25,378 nt of DNA from CAYMBL01 sp044225155 (GCA_044225155.1 JBGAJB010000026.1:1-25378), one strand, 5' to 3'; positions 1 to 8,592 are shown, counted from the stretch's first letter. Notes: a model not told the origin generated them from the letters alone. Program-made: numbers and translations.

Positions 1-62
1 CACGATCGGCCTGTGGCGCGCGGGTGTTTGATGCGACTGGCTGCGGGTTCGGCCGCCGCCGA

Positions 63-230
63 TTAGTCAAGCAGGATCTTTCGAACGATGTAGAGCACGC
101 CGCCGGCCGTCACCGTGGTTGCGACGGCCGTGACGCCGCTCGAAAGCTCGACGCACGAAGACGTTTGGAACAGCACCGCGCCACTGACGAGCATGGCCGA
201 AAGACGCATCCACGGAATCCGCTTAAGCAT
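63..230 (-). CDS. Small putative lipoprotein (55 aa)
   Basis: Read on the minus strand from the ATG at 230-228, this gives a 55-residue protein. It has a basic N-terminus (MLKRIPWMR), a hydrophobic stretch, and a lipobox-like TSSC at residues 22-25, so the mature chain would begin at a lipidated Cys. A Thr/Val/Ala-rich tail and the basic end VRKILLD follow. A GGGAG Shine-Dalgarno lies about 10 bases upstream of this ATG, which is why it is preferred over the in-frame ATG at 383. The gene is divergent from the beta-propeller gene at 359. From memory, very short lipoproteins with QTSSC-type lipoboxes are common in Planctomycetota; no function is known to me. The lipobox is imperfect (Thr at -3), so a non-lipidated membrane peptide is the alternative. 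Confidence 0.5.
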   Translation of the reverse strand: MLKRIPWMRLSAMLVSGAVLFQTSSCVELSSGVTAVATTVTAGGVLYIVRKILLD

Positions 231-358
231 TCGAAGTTTCTCCCACTCGAAGCGGTCATCTTCGGCGGCGTCGCGCCGCCCGTCAATCGGTGGATCGAGT
301 ACACTCTGAAATCGCTCCCGAAATTGAGCGTCCGGTCGTTTCAATTGGAGAATCACGC

Positions 359-1807
359 ATGCGTAACGCCGCCATACTCGCATCGTTGCTGATCCTGAGT
401 GCCCCCGGCTTTGGGCAAACCGCCACTGACGGCTGGCCGCGATGGCGCGGGCCGACGGGCAACGGCTACAACCCGAAAGCCAAGCCGCCGACGAAGTGGA
501 GTGAGTCGAAGAACGTGCGGTGGAAGGTGCCGCTGCCGGGCGAAGGGCACGCCTCGCCGATCGTCTTGGGCGATCGCATTTATCTATTGACCGCGATTAA
601 GACAGACAAGACGGAAGCGCGTGGAGCAGCGAGCGAAGATGTGCTCGCGAACGCTCGGGACGTGAGCGACGTCTCCGGTTTCTTCGCGCAGGAAGCCAAA
701 CCGGGCGTCGAGATTTCTCCGCGGCCGGGCGGTCAGCAGCGTGAGCAGCGCCGGCAGGGCGGCGGCAATCCGTTCGGCGGAAAGGAAGCGCCGAAGAACA
801 TCTATCACTTTGATGTGCTCTCGATCGATCGAAAGACCGGCAAGACGGTGTGGCAGAAGACCGTGAAGGAAGCGCGACCGCACGAGGCGATTCATCCGGA
901 TGCCACGCAAGTGTCAAATTCACCCGTAACGGACGGCAAGTTCATCTATGCGTTCTTCGGCTCGCGCGGTCTTTACTGCCTCGATCTTGACGGCAATGTG
1001 AAGTGGGAACGCGATCTGGGCCAGATGCACACGCGCAATGAGTTCGGCGAAGGCGCTTCGTGCTCGGTGTACGGCGAGACCGTCATCGTGAACTGGGATC
1101 ACGAGGGCGACGATTTCATCGCGGCTTTCGACCGCACGACCGGAAACGAGATTTGGCGCAAGCCGCGAAATGAGTCGACCACCTGGGCGACGCCGTACAT
1201 CGTGGCGGTCGGCGACAATCCGCAAGTCGTCGTCGAGGGCGCGAAGTCTTGCATTTCCTACGACCTGAAGACGGGCGAAACGGTCTGGGAGTGCGGCGGG
1301 CTGACGGCCAATCCGATTCCGTCGCCCGTGTGTGAAGACGGCCTGATGATCCTGATGAGCGGCTTCCGAGGCGCCGCGATCAAGGCGGTCAAGCTCGCCG
1401 ACGCAAAGGGCAAGCTCGAGGACAACTCGCCCGCGATGGTGTGGACAAACGAGCCTGACGTCAAAACGCCGTATGTCTCGTCGCCGCTGCTGGCAGATGG
1501 CCAGCTCTATTTCTTCGACAACAACACGCCGCGGCTCACGTGTCTCGACGCACGCACCGGCAAGAAGCTCTTCGGACCGGAGCGGATCGAGGGGTTGAAC
1601 ACGATCTATTCCTCGCCCGTTGCGTCGGCCGAAAACGTCTACTTGTTTGCCCGCAATGGCAAGGCGGTCGTGCTGGCGCGCGGGCCGGAGTACAAGCTGG
1701 TCGCGACGAATGAACTCGAAGATGAGTTTGATGCGTCGCCGGCGCTCGTAGACGGTGAGATGATCCTGCGCGGCCGGAAGTCGCTTTACTGCATTGAGGC
1801 GAATTGA
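359..1807 (+). CDS. Secreted PQQ-like beta-propeller repeat protein
   Basis: The product is 482 aa. A signal peptide (MRNAAILASLLILSAPGFGQ) implies export. The mature protein opens with WPRWRGPTGNG, followed by repeated blades of the PQQ/BamB type, seen in motifs such as DRKTGKTVWQ, DLDGNVKWERDLG, DRTTGNEIW, DLKTGETVWECGG and DARTGKKLFG. These are the 'x-G-x-x-x-W' blade signatures of an eight-bladed propeller. A Gln/Arg/Gly-rich insert lies near residues 118-136. The start at 359 is chosen because it gives a clean signal peptide and has GGAG 10 bases upstream; an upstream in-frame ATG at 290 would bury the signal. The family includes BamB and quinoprotein dehydrogenases. Nothing here shows a catalytic site, so it is probably a structural or binding protein of the periplasm or envelope. 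It appears monocistronic. Confidence 0.88.
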   Translation: MRNAAILASLLILSAPGFGQTATDGWPRWRGPTGNGYNPKAKPPTKWSESKNVRWKVPLPGEGHASPIVLGDRIYLLTAIKTDKTEARGAASEDVLANARDVSDVSGFFAQEAKPGVEISPRPGGQQREQRRQGGGNPFGGKEAPKNIYHFDVLSIDRKTGKTVWQKTVKEARPHEAIHPDATQVSNSPVTDGKFIYAFFGSRGLYCLDLDGNVKWERDLGQMHTRNEFGEGASCSVYGETVIVNWDHEGDDFIAAFDRTTGNEIWRKPRNESTTWATPYIVAVGDNPQVVVEGAKSCISYDLKTGETVWECGGLTANPIPSPVCEDGLMILMSGFRGAAIKAVKLADAKGKLEDNSPAMVWTNEPDVKTPYVSSPLLADGQLYFFDNNTPRLTCLDARTGKKLFGPERIEGLNTIYSSPVASAENVYLFARNGKAVVLARGPEYKLVATNELEDEFDASPALVDGEMILRGRKSLYCIEAN

Positions 1808-1847
1808 GCGATCCGGGATTCACTCCGGTGCGTGAGGTGTTAGGCTT

Positions 1848-1952
1848 CGGTCAGCGCGGCTCGGCGGGAGCCTTGCCTTCCGGGTTGAGGCAGCCCGTGC
1901 GGGCTCCGACGATGCTGCGGGCGGACGCCCGCCTGAACGGCGGCGCTGACCG
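1848..1952. repeat. Nested inverted-repeat element before the ABC permeases
   Basis: A perfect 10-bp inverted repeat (CGGTCAGCGC at 1848-1857, GCGCTGACCG at 1943-1952) brackets about 85 bases. Inside are a GGAGCC/GGCTCC pair and a tight hairpin GCGGGCG-GA-CGCCCGC at 1917-1932. It fills most of the gap between the propeller gene and the permease operon. It could be a small non-autonomous repeat, a structured RNA leader or a bidirectional termination region. No poly-T tail is seen and it has no protein reading frame that I trust. Confidence 0.4.
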
Positions 1953-1958
1953 TACACT
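1953..1958 (+). promoter_or_regulatory. Possible -10 box (TACACT) of the permease operon
   Basis: TACACT ends 11 bases before the ATG at 1970. Normal spacing would place the transcription start about 5 bases before the start codon, giving a nearly leaderless message. No Shine-Dalgarno precedes that ATG and no convincing -35 is visible. Confidence 0.3.
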
Positions 1959-1969
1959 GCGCCGCGATC

Positions 1970-2905
1970 ATGGCCGCTTTGCTCCTGCGCCGACTTCTGA
2001 CGTTTCCTCTGCTGCTGCTCGCGATCTACGGCAGCGCCGTATTGCTCGTGATGGCCGCGCCGGGGGACGCGCTGGAGGTGTCGGATCGAGAAATGTCGCC
2101 TCAGGCACGGGCGGCACGGCGCGCGGCGCTCAATTACGACCAGCCGTGGATCGAGCGGTACTTCTGGACATGGCCGCGAAGACTCTTCTGGGACGGCGAC
2201 CTGCCGTCGCACCGCTACGACGATTGGACGGTGGCCGCGATTCTGCGGTCGGCGCTTCCGATCTCGCTTCAGCTTGGGACGCTCGCCCTCGTGACGGCGA
2301 TTGTGCTGGGGGTCGGTGCGGGCGTCGTCTCCGTCGCGCTGCGCGGCACACCGGCGGAAGCGAGCGCGATGGGACTCGCGCTGGTTGGCATCTCTCTGCC
2401 GTCTTTCGCGACGGGGACATTGCTGCTGATCGTGTGCGGTTTGTGGTGGAAGATTGTTCCCGTTGGTGGGTGGGGCGGCTTACAGCAGGCGATTCTGCCC
2501 GCACTCACATTGGCTCTTCCCTACGCCGCCTATCTCGCACGTCTCACGCGCACCGCGCTGCTGGAGGCGCTCGAGGAAGACTTCATCCGCACCGCCCGCG
2601 CCAAGGGCCTGACGGAAACGCAAATTCTTCTGCGGCACGCGCTGCCGACAGCACTACTGCCGGTGCTGACGTATCTAGGTCCGGCGGCGGCTGCGATCTA
2701 CACCGGCTCGTTCGTGGTCGAGAAAGTGTTCGGCGTGCCCGGCATGGGAACGCACGTCGTCGAGTCGATCAACAATCGCGATCAGAGTCTCATTCTCGCC
2801 ACCGTCATGGTCTACGGCGTGCTGCTGGCCGGGTTCAATCTGATCGTTGATCTGCTCTACGCGGTCGTCGATCCGCGGATTCGTGTGGGAGCGGTCAGCA
2901 CATGA
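1970..2905 (+). CDS. Peptide/nickel-type ABC transporter permease, DppB/OppB family
   Basis: The 311-aa inner-membrane protein has an N-terminal membrane helix (MAALLLRRLLTFPLLLLAIYG) and then the BPD_transp_1 fold. The cytoplasmic EAA coupling loop that contacts the ATPase sits at residues 202-214 (EEDFIRTARAKGL), and the C-terminal VFGVPGMG segment is typical of OppB/DppB. The family moves oligopeptides, dipeptides or nickel across the inner membrane as half of a heterodimeric channel. Its partner at 2902 overlaps by four bases (ATGA), implying translational coupling. No substrate-binding protein or ATPase is encoded in the window, so the substrate cannot be assigned. The N-terminal region is slightly shorter than in canonical DppB. 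The start is the first plausible ATG and lacks a Shine-Dalgarno. Confidence 0.88.
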   Translation: MAALLLRRLLTFPLLLLAIYGSAVLLVMAAPGDALEVSDREMSPQARAARRAALNYDQPWIERYFWTWPRRLFWDGDLPSHRYDDWTVAAILRSALPISLQLGTLALVTAIVLGVGAGVVSVALRGTPAEASAMGLALVGISLPSFATGTLLLIVCGLWWKIVPVGGWGGLQQAILPALTLALPYAAYLARLTRTALLEALEEDFIRTARAKGLTETQILLRHALPTALLPVLTYLGPAAAAIYTGSFVVEKVFGVPGMGTHVVESINNRDQSLILATVMVYGVLLAGFNLIVDLLYAVVDPRIRVGAVST

Positions 2906-3813
2906 GTCGTGTGGCCGCTCCATCCGCGGGCGCCGTCGCCCAGCCGCAGAGGTGCGCGTCCCGCGCCGCACTGCTGGGTTTCGGATTCCTCGGGCTGCTC
3001 TATCTCATATGCCTGCTTTCGCTGCCATGGACGGCCGAGCGGATGTCCGCGCAGCAGCTCTCGGAGGCGCGCCATCCGCCCAGCGCATCCAACTGGCTCG
3101 GGACCGATGAGCTGGGCCGAGATGTCTTGTCGCGCTCGCTCTACGGCGGCGCGCTCTCGCTCACGTTGGGGCTGCTGGCCGCGGGCGTGTCGGTGGCCAT
3201 CGGCGTCAGTTACGGGCTGGTTGCCGGCTATTTCGGCGGACGCTGGGACGCAGTCCTGATGCGTATCGTGGACGTACTTTACGCACTGCCCACGACTCTG
3301 CTCGTGATGCTCTTCACGGTCTCGATCGGCGCGTGGCTCGAGCGCTGGGATGCGCTGCGCGGCCCGTGGGCGCGATTCGCGGTGCTCGCGCTGGCAATCG
3401 GCGGCGTGAGCTGGCTGACGATGGCCCGCGTTGTGCGCGGCCAGGTGCTCAGCCTGCGGGAGCGCCCGTTTGTCGAAGCGGCCCGCGCGCTGGGTTTGCC
3501 GACATGGCGAATTCTGGCGGTCCACCTGCTGCCCAACCTGATCGGCCCGATCGTGGTATTCGCCACGCTCACTGCGCCGCAGGCGATTCTTCAGGAAAGC
3601 TTTCTGAGCTTCCTCGGCATCGGCATCCAGCCGCCCCAGGCGACGTGGGGGTCGCTCGCGGCCGACGGCATCCGTCTGCTGAATCCGTATGAGATCGCCT
3701 GGTGGCTGGTCGCGCCGCCTTGCATCGCGCTGCTCGTGACGCTGCTGGCGCTGAACATCGCGGGCGACAATTTACGCAACGCGCTGCTGTCGAACGACCA
3801 CCACACAGTGTAA
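2902..3813 (+). CDS. Peptide-type ABC transporter permease, DppC/OppC family
   Basis: The 303-aa partner of the preceding permease has an N-terminal helix around residues 24-45. The motif NWLGTDELGRDVLSRSLYGG is the hallmark N-terminal segment of OppC/DppC. The EAA loop lies near residues 189-199 (RPFVEAARALG), and the conserved C-terminal stretch SFLGIGIQPPQATWG follows. It forms the second transmembrane half of the importer. The start overlaps the previous stop by four bases, so the two proteins should be made in equal amounts. The gene is followed after 66 bases by the cbb3 operon. The ATPases and binding protein must be elsewhere or lie before the window's repertoire; substrate unknown. 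Confidence 0.9.
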   Translation: MSRVAAPSAGAVAQPQRCASRAALLGFGFLGLLYLICLLSLPWTAERMSAQQLSEARHPPSASNWLGTDELGRDVLSRSLYGGALSLTLGLLAAGVSVAIGVSYGLVAGYFGGRWDAVLMRIVDVLYALPTTLLVMLFTVSIGAWLERWDALRGPWARFAVLALAIGGVSWLTMARVVRGQVLSLRERPFVEAARALGLPTWRILAVHLLPNLIGPIVVFATLTAPQAILQESFLSFLGIGIQPPQATWGSLAADGIRLLNPYEIAWWLVAPPCIALLVTLLALNIAGDNLRNALLSNDHHTV

Positions 3814-3879
3814 TTTCACTCACCGTGTTTTCGGCACGCAGATTGCCTCGTTGGTCGGACTCTGCCAAGGAGCTGACCT

Positions 3880-6213
3880 GTGACGACTGCGACGGAGACT
3901 GCCGCTCAAGCACACTACAGTGCGAAATCCCACCCTGACGCACTCGGCAAAGTGGAAAAATACTCATACGACGATGCGATTTCACGCATGTTCATCACCG
4001 CCACCATACTTTGGGGGGCGGTCGCGATGCTGGTCGGCGTAATAGCGGCGCTCGAACTCGTCCTTCCCACGTTGAACATGGGAATCTCCGAATTCGCTTT
4101 CGGACGACTGAGGCCGCTTCATACGAACGCGGCCATCTTCGCCTTCGCCGGAAACGCATTTTTTACGGCCATCTACTACTCGACCCAGCGCCTGTGCAAA
4201 ACGCGAATGTTCAGCGACATCCTGGGACGAATTCACTTCTGGGGCTGGCAGCTCATCATCGTGGCGGCCGCCATCACGCTGCCGCTCGGATTCACGAGCG
4301 GCAAGGAATACGCCGAACTCGAGTGGCCGATCGACGTCGCGATCGCGGTGATCTGGGTGATCTTTGCGATCAACTTCTTCGGTACGTTAGCCGTGCGGCG
4401 CGAGCGACACCTGTACGTCGCGATCTGGTTCTACATCGCGACGATCGTGACGGTCGCGGTGCTGCACATTTTCAACAGCCTCGAACTGCCCGTCAGCCTG
4501 ACGAAGAGCTATTCGGTATACGCGGGCGTGCAGGACGCGTTCATGCAGTGGTGGTACGGCCACAACGCGGTCGCGTTTTTCCTGACGACGCCGTTCCTGG
4601 GCATGATGTACTACTTCCTGCCAAAGGCGGCCGAGCGCCCGGTGTTCAGCTATCGTCTGAGCATCGTGCATTTCTGGAGCCTGGTGTTCGTGTACATCTG
4701 GGCCGGCCCGCACCATCTGCACTACACCGCGCTTCCGGAATGGGCGAGCACGCTGGGCATGCTCTTCAGCGTCATGCTATGGATGCCGAGCTGGGGCGGC
4801 ATGATCAACGGCCTGCTGACGCTGCGCGGCGCGTGGCACAAGGTCGCGGCCGATCCCGTGCTGAAGTTCTTCGTCGTCGCCATCACGTTTTACGGCATGT
4901 CCACGTTCGAAGGGCCGATGCTGAGCATCAAGAACGTCAATGCGCTGAGCCACTACACGGACTGGACCATTGCCCACGTGCACGGCGGCGCGCTCGGCTG
5001 GGTGGGCGGCATGTCCTTCGGCATGATCTACTGGCTGCTGCCGCGCCTGATGCAGAGCAAGATCTGGAGCCAGAAGCTCGTCAATCTGCATTTCTGGTGC
5101 GCCACGCTCGGCATGCTGCTCTACGTCATCTCGATCTACGTCGCCGGCCTGACACAGGGCCTCATGTGGCGCGCGATCACGGAAAAAGGTCAGCTCGCGT
5201 ATTCGTTCGCGGACTTCGTGCAGACCGTCGTGGCGATTCTGCCCATGTACTGGGTGCGCGTCTTCGGCGGCACGCTTTATCTCTTCGGAATGGTGCTGCT
5301 AATCGTCAACGCCCTGCAAACCTGGGCGCGGCGGCCGGCGAAGTATGAGGTGCCGGTTTACGAAGCGCCGGCCCTGACACGCGGCTACGTCGCACCATCT
5401 GATCCGCCGAGCCGCCTGCCGGCCCACAGCACGGTGAAATGGGCCCAGAAACTCGACGTCTGGACGCAAGGCACCTGGCATCGCCGCTGGGAAGGGCTGC
5501 CCCTGCGATTCAGCGTGTGGGTGACCATCGCTGTCGTGTCGGCCTCGCTATTCGAGATCATCCCGACTTTCCTGATCCGCTCGAATGTGCCGACGATTGC
5601 GAGCGTGCAGCCCTACACGCCGCTGGAATTGCACGGGCGTGATCTCTATCTCGCGAACGGCTGCTACAACTGCCACTCGCAGATGATTCGGCCGATCCTT
5701 TCGGAGACGAAGCGTTACGGCGAGTACAGCAAAGCGGGCGAATTCGTTTACGACCATCCGTTCCAGTGGGGCTCGCGCCGCATCGGGCCGGACCTGGCGC
5801 GCGAGGGCATGAACAACCCGAACGCGATCTGGCACCTGACGCACTTCAAGAACCCGCGCGAGATCAGCCCGCAATCGATCATGCCGGCTTATCCAACTTT
5901 GCTGGAAACGCGGATCAACTTCGAGGCGATCGAGGCCAACGTGCGCGTGATGAAGGCGCTCGGCGTCCCGTACGACAAGGAGATTGGCCACGCGGCGAGC
6001 TTGGCGCGCGAGCAGGCCAAGAAGATTGCGGCCGACATCGAAGCGAATCAGGGGCCGAAGGGCATGGAGGACAAGGAGGTCGTGGCGCTGATCGCATATC
6101 TGCAGCGCGTCGGTACCGATCTCTACAAGTCTCCGCCGGCGCCGGCGTCCGCACCAGCGGAAAAAACCGCAGCCGCCGATAGTTCCACGACGGTCGCAAG
6201 GAGTACGCCATGA
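3880..6213 (+). CDS. ccoNO: cbb3-type cytochrome c oxidase, fused subunits I and II (CcoNO)
   Basis: This 777-aa fusion is the catalytic core of the high-affinity oxidase. The CcoN part (about residues 25-480) is a 12-helix haem-copper subunit. Visible ligands are His81 (LHTNAA, low-spin haem), His228 (WYGHNAVAF) and His278/His279 (GPHHLHYT) for CuB, and His366/His368 (AHVHGG) for the haems. After a linker at 480-540, the CcoO part has one membrane anchor (about 547-567) and a haem c site, C595-YN-C598-H599, in CYNCHSQMIRP. The axial Met is in SIMPAYP. The C-terminus is an Ala/Pro/Ser-rich tail. The start codon is GTG with AAGGAG seven bases upstream. The gene leads an operon and overlaps ccoQ by ATGA. 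No FNR-type box was found upstream. Confidence 0.96.
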   Translation: MTTATETAAQAHYSAKSHPDALGKVEKYSYDDAISRMFITATILWGAVAMLVGVIAALELVLPTLNMGISEFAFGRLRPLHTNAAIFAFAGNAFFTAIYYSTQRLCKTRMFSDILGRIHFWGWQLIIVAAAITLPLGFTSGKEYAELEWPIDVAIAVIWVIFAINFFGTLAVRRERHLYVAIWFYIATIVTVAVLHIFNSLELPVSLTKSYSVYAGVQDAFMQWWYGHNAVAFFLTTPFLGMMYYFLPKAAERPVFSYRLSIVHFWSLVFVYIWAGPHHLHYTALPEWASTLGMLFSVMLWMPSWGGMINGLLTLRGAWHKVAADPVLKFFVVAITFYGMSTFEGPMLSIKNVNALSHYTDWTIAHVHGGALGWVGGMSFGMIYWLLPRLMQSKIWSQKLVNLHFWCATLGMLLYVISIYVAGLTQGLMWRAITEKGQLAYSFADFVQTVVAILPMYWVRVFGGTLYLFGMVLLIVNALQTWARRPAKYEVPVYEAPALTRGYVAPSDPPSRLPAHSTVKWAQKLDVWTQGTWHRRWEGLPLRFSVWVTIAVVSASLFEIIPTFLIRSNVPTIASVQPYTPLELHGRDLYLANGCYNCHSQMIRPILSETKRYGEYSKAGEFVYDHPFQWGSRRIGPDLAREGMNNPNAIWHLTHFKNPREISPQSIMPAYPTLLETRINFEAIEANVRVMKALGVPYDKEIGHAASLAREQAKKIAADIEANQGPKGMEDKEVVALIAYLQRVGTDLYKSPPAPASAPAEKTAAADSSTTVARSTP

Positions 6214-6413
6214 GACTGTCGGATGTCATGAGCGGCGCTGACCTGACGCTCTGGCCCAAGCTGGCGCTGGGGATCTTCCTCGTCACGTTCGCCGCGATCC
6301 TCGTGCGCGAATGGCTGAGAAATCGGGATGAAATCAGGCACGCGTCGCAGTTGCCGCTGCAGGACGATGAAATCGCGCGGCCGACGCACACGCCGGGAGG
6401 TTGGCACTCATGA
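6210..6413 (+). CDS. ccoQ: CcoQ-like small subunit of cbb3 oxidase
   Basis: The 67-aa protein has one membrane helix (about residues 14-34, LWPKLALGIFLVTFAAILV) followed by a short charged cytoplasmic tail. Size, topology and position between ccoO and ccoP match CcoQ/FixQ, which stabilises the complex in other bacteria. The start overlaps the ccoNO stop (ATGA) and has AAGGAG about seven bases upstream. Sequence identity in this family is very low, so the call rests mostly on context. Confidence 0.75.
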   Translation: MRLSDVMSGADLTLWPKLALGIFLVTFAAILVREWLRNRDEIRHASQLPLQDDEIARPTHTPGGWHS

Positions 6414-7009
6414 GTCAGACGCGCGACGTAGCGCTCGACCACCACTATGACGGCATCCAGGAGTTCGACAACCCGACTCCGGGATGGTGGTGGATGGTGT
6501 TTCACGCCACCGTCCTCTTCAGCATCGGCTATTTCATTTTCTTCCAGTTCGGGACGTACTCATGGACGAACGTGGAGGAGCACGACGCGGCGCTGGCGAA
6601 GAATTTACGTCTGCAATTTGCGGAGATCGGCGAACTGCAACCCGACGAGCCGACACTGCTCAAGTACATGAACGATCCGAAGTGGCTGGCGGTCGGCAAG
6701 GTCGTCTTTGCCGGACGCTGCGTCTCGTGCCACGGCGCGGATGCTTCGGGCCAAGTCGGTCCGAACATGACTGACGACTACTACAAGAACCTTAAGAAGC
6801 TCAGTGACATTCCGATGGTGATCGCCAACGGCGCAAACAACGGCGCGATGCCGTCTTGGAAGAACCAGTTGCACCCAAACGAAATCGTGCTGACGGCCGC
6901 CTACATCGCGACGCTGCGCGGACAGAACCTTCCCAGCCCGCGCCCGCACGAGGGCGATCTGATTCCGCCGTGGCCGAAGCTGCCGCAGAGTGCCCCGGCC
7001 AAGCCGTGA
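6410..7009 (+). CDS. ccoP: cbb3 oxidase subunit III, CcoP, with a single haem c domain
   Basis: The 199-aa protein starts at the ATG overlapping the ccoQ stop by four bases, with GGGAGG upstream; an in-frame TTG at 6401 is less likely. The N-terminus has the CcoP hallmark IQEFDNPTPGWWW, then one membrane helix (about residues 27-47). One periplasmic cytochrome c domain follows, with C104-VS-C107-H108 and a likely axial Met in NNGAMPSW. It passes electrons from soluble cytochromes to CcoO. Classical proteobacterial CcoP is about 300 aa and has two CxxCH motifs; here only one is present and there is no sign of a frameshift, so the monoheme form looks genuine. The C-terminus is Pro-rich. Confidence 0.93.
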   Translation: MSQTRDVALDHHYDGIQEFDNPTPGWWWMVFHATVLFSIGYFIFFQFGTYSWTNVEEHDAALAKNLRLQFAEIGELQPDEPTLLKYMNDPKWLAVGKVVFAGRCVSCHGADASGQVGPNMTDDYYKNLKKLSDIPMVIANGANNGAMPSWKNQLHPNEIVLTAAYIATLRGQNLPSPRPHEGDLIPPWPKLPQSAPAKP

Positions 7010-7032
7010 GCTGTCTAACCAGGGAGTGAGTC

Positions 7033-8589
7033 GTGCCTTTCAGCACGCAGGATTCAGATCAAGACCGAGACGCAGCGCCCACGGGTCCGCTGGGAGGGGA
7101 TGTGCGCCCGATTCCGAAGAATGTCCCGATGTCGGCTGAGGAAGCGAATGCCGCCTTTGAAGCGCGGCAGCCCGTCACTGACGAATCGCTCGGCACGCTG
7201 CTTGCGCCGCCGGAGCAGGTTCTTTCGACGCTCAACCGCGATGGCTCGCGGCGCTGGCTGCAACCCCGCGTTTCGGCCGGACAATTTCTCAGCGCGCGGC
7301 GCTGGGTGGCCTACGCGTTGATCGCGATCTTCACGCTGCTCCCTTTCGCGCGGATCGGCGGTAAGCCGTTCCTGTTGCTCGACCTTGCGCATCGCGAATT
7401 TACGTTTTTCGGCAAGACGCTGCTCGTGACCGACACGATCCTGCTGGCGTTTTTCATGCTGTCGGTGTTCGTCACGATCTTCCTCGTGACGGCACTGGCC
7501 GGACGCGTCTGGTGCGGGTGGGCCTGTCCGCAGACGGTGTACATGGAATTCGTCTATCGCCCGCTGGAGCGGCTCTTTGAGGGCACGGCCGGGCGCGGCG
7601 GCAAAGCCAGCCGCAAGACGATCAGCGCGAAACTTGGGCAATTCGCCGTCTACCTCGGCGTGTCGATGATCCTGGCGCACACGTTTCTGGCGTACTTCGT
7701 CGGTACCGACGCGCTCGCTAACTGGTTGCAGCGCTCACCGCTGGAGCATCCCGGCGCGTTCCTCGTGATGGCCGCGACGACGGCGCTCATGCTTTTCAAT
7801 TTCGGATATTTCCGTGAGCAGACCTGCCTGCTGGCGTGCCCGTACGGGCGCATCCAGTCGGCGCTGCTCGATCGCAACTCGCTTATCGTCAGCTACGACA
7901 CGCAGCGCGGCGAACCGCGCGGCCGCGCCCGCCAGGCGAGCATCGCGCTGCCCGTGAAACAGTTCGGGGATTGCGTCGATTGCGGGCTCTGCGTCGTCAC
8001 CTGTCCGACGGGAATCGACATCCGTCGCGGACTTCAGATGGAGTGCGTCGGTTGCGCGCAATGCATCGACGCGTGCGACTCGGTGATGACGAAGGTCGGC
8101 CGGCCGCGCGGCTTGATTCGCTACACGTCCCAGGCGCGACTGGCCGGCGAAAAAGGGCGGCTCATTCGGCCGCGCGTGATCATTTATTCGCTGATCCTGG
8201 CGGCGCTTCTGACCGCCCTGTCGTTCCTGACGGCGACGCGTCCGGCCGCGGATGTGGAAGTCATGCGTGGGCTCGGCCTGCCGTTTTCGGAACTCCCGGA
8301 CGGCACGATCGCGAACCCGATCCGCATCAAGATCACGAATCGCACGGAAAAACCGGCGACTTACACGATGTCCGTGGCAACGCCTGAAAACGTAAGATTG
8401 CAGGCCACACCTAATCCGCTCGAACTCCAGCCGCGCGAGACGCAGACGCTGAATGTGCTGCTGCTGATTTCGCCCGACGCGCTGAAAAAGCCGAATCCGA
8501 CCTGCCAGGTGCAGATCAGCGATGGACAGAAATTCGAAATCGTGGTTCCGCACCTGATGCTCGGGCCGGCCGCGCTGACGGGAGGATGA
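7033..8589 (+). CDS. ccoG: Cytochrome c oxidase accessory ferredoxin CcoG (FixG/RdxA)
   Basis: The 518-aa membrane protein is needed for cbb3 maturation; in studied systems CcoG reduces copper during cofactor assembly. A hydrophilic N-terminus is followed by membrane helices near residues 90-110, 137-158 and 205-260, including the FixG signature CGWACPQTVYMEF. A 4Fe-4S ferredoxin pair follows: C314-x2-C317-x2-C320-x3-CP and C338-x2-C341-x2-C344-x3-C348. A last helix lies near 380-400, and an Ig-like periplasmic domain (about 415-515) contains NPIRIKITNRTEKPATY. The start codon is GTG, preceded by AGGGAG. It lies 23 bases after ccoP and four bases before fixH, clearly in the same operon. Confidence 0.95.
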   Translation: MPFSTQDSDQDRDAAPTGPLGGDVRPIPKNVPMSAEEANAAFEARQPVTDESLGTLLAPPEQVLSTLNRDGSRRWLQPRVSAGQFLSARRWVAYALIAIFTLLPFARIGGKPFLLLDLAHREFTFFGKTLLVTDTILLAFFMLSVFVTIFLVTALAGRVWCGWACPQTVYMEFVYRPLERLFEGTAGRGGKASRKTISAKLGQFAVYLGVSMILAHTFLAYFVGTDALANWLQRSPLEHPGAFLVMAATTALMLFNFGYFREQTCLLACPYGRIQSALLDRNSLIVSYDTQRGEPRGRARQASIALPVKQFGDCVDCGLCVVTCPTGIDIRRGLQMECVGCAQCIDACDSVMTKVGRPRGLIRYTSQARLAGEKGRLIRPRVIIYSLILAALLTALSFLTATRPAADVEVMRGLGLPFSELPDGTIANPIRIKITNRTEKPATYTMSVATPENVRLQATPNPLELQPRETQTLNVLLLISPDALKKPNPTCQVQISDGQKFEIVVPHLMLGPAALTGG

Positions 8590-8592
8590 TCA

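Noticed and set aside
1..62. C-terminal end of a gene entering the window
   Set aside because: A frame open from base 2 stops at 29-31, but ten codons carry no recognisable sequence, so it is not called.
1804..2850. Open frame of 348 codons overlapping the first permease
   Set aside because: The translation is Arg/Ala/Gly-rich with no motifs; it is the shifted reading of the DppB-type gene, whose own frame has clear family signatures.
3814..3879. FNR/ANR binding site before ccoNO
   Set aside because: No TTGAT-N4-ATCAA-like palindrome is present in this gap; oxygen control, if any, is not visible here.
4011..5348. Open frame of 445 codons inside ccoNO
   Set aside because: Arg/His-rich shadow of the oxidase gene, typical of high-GC sequence.
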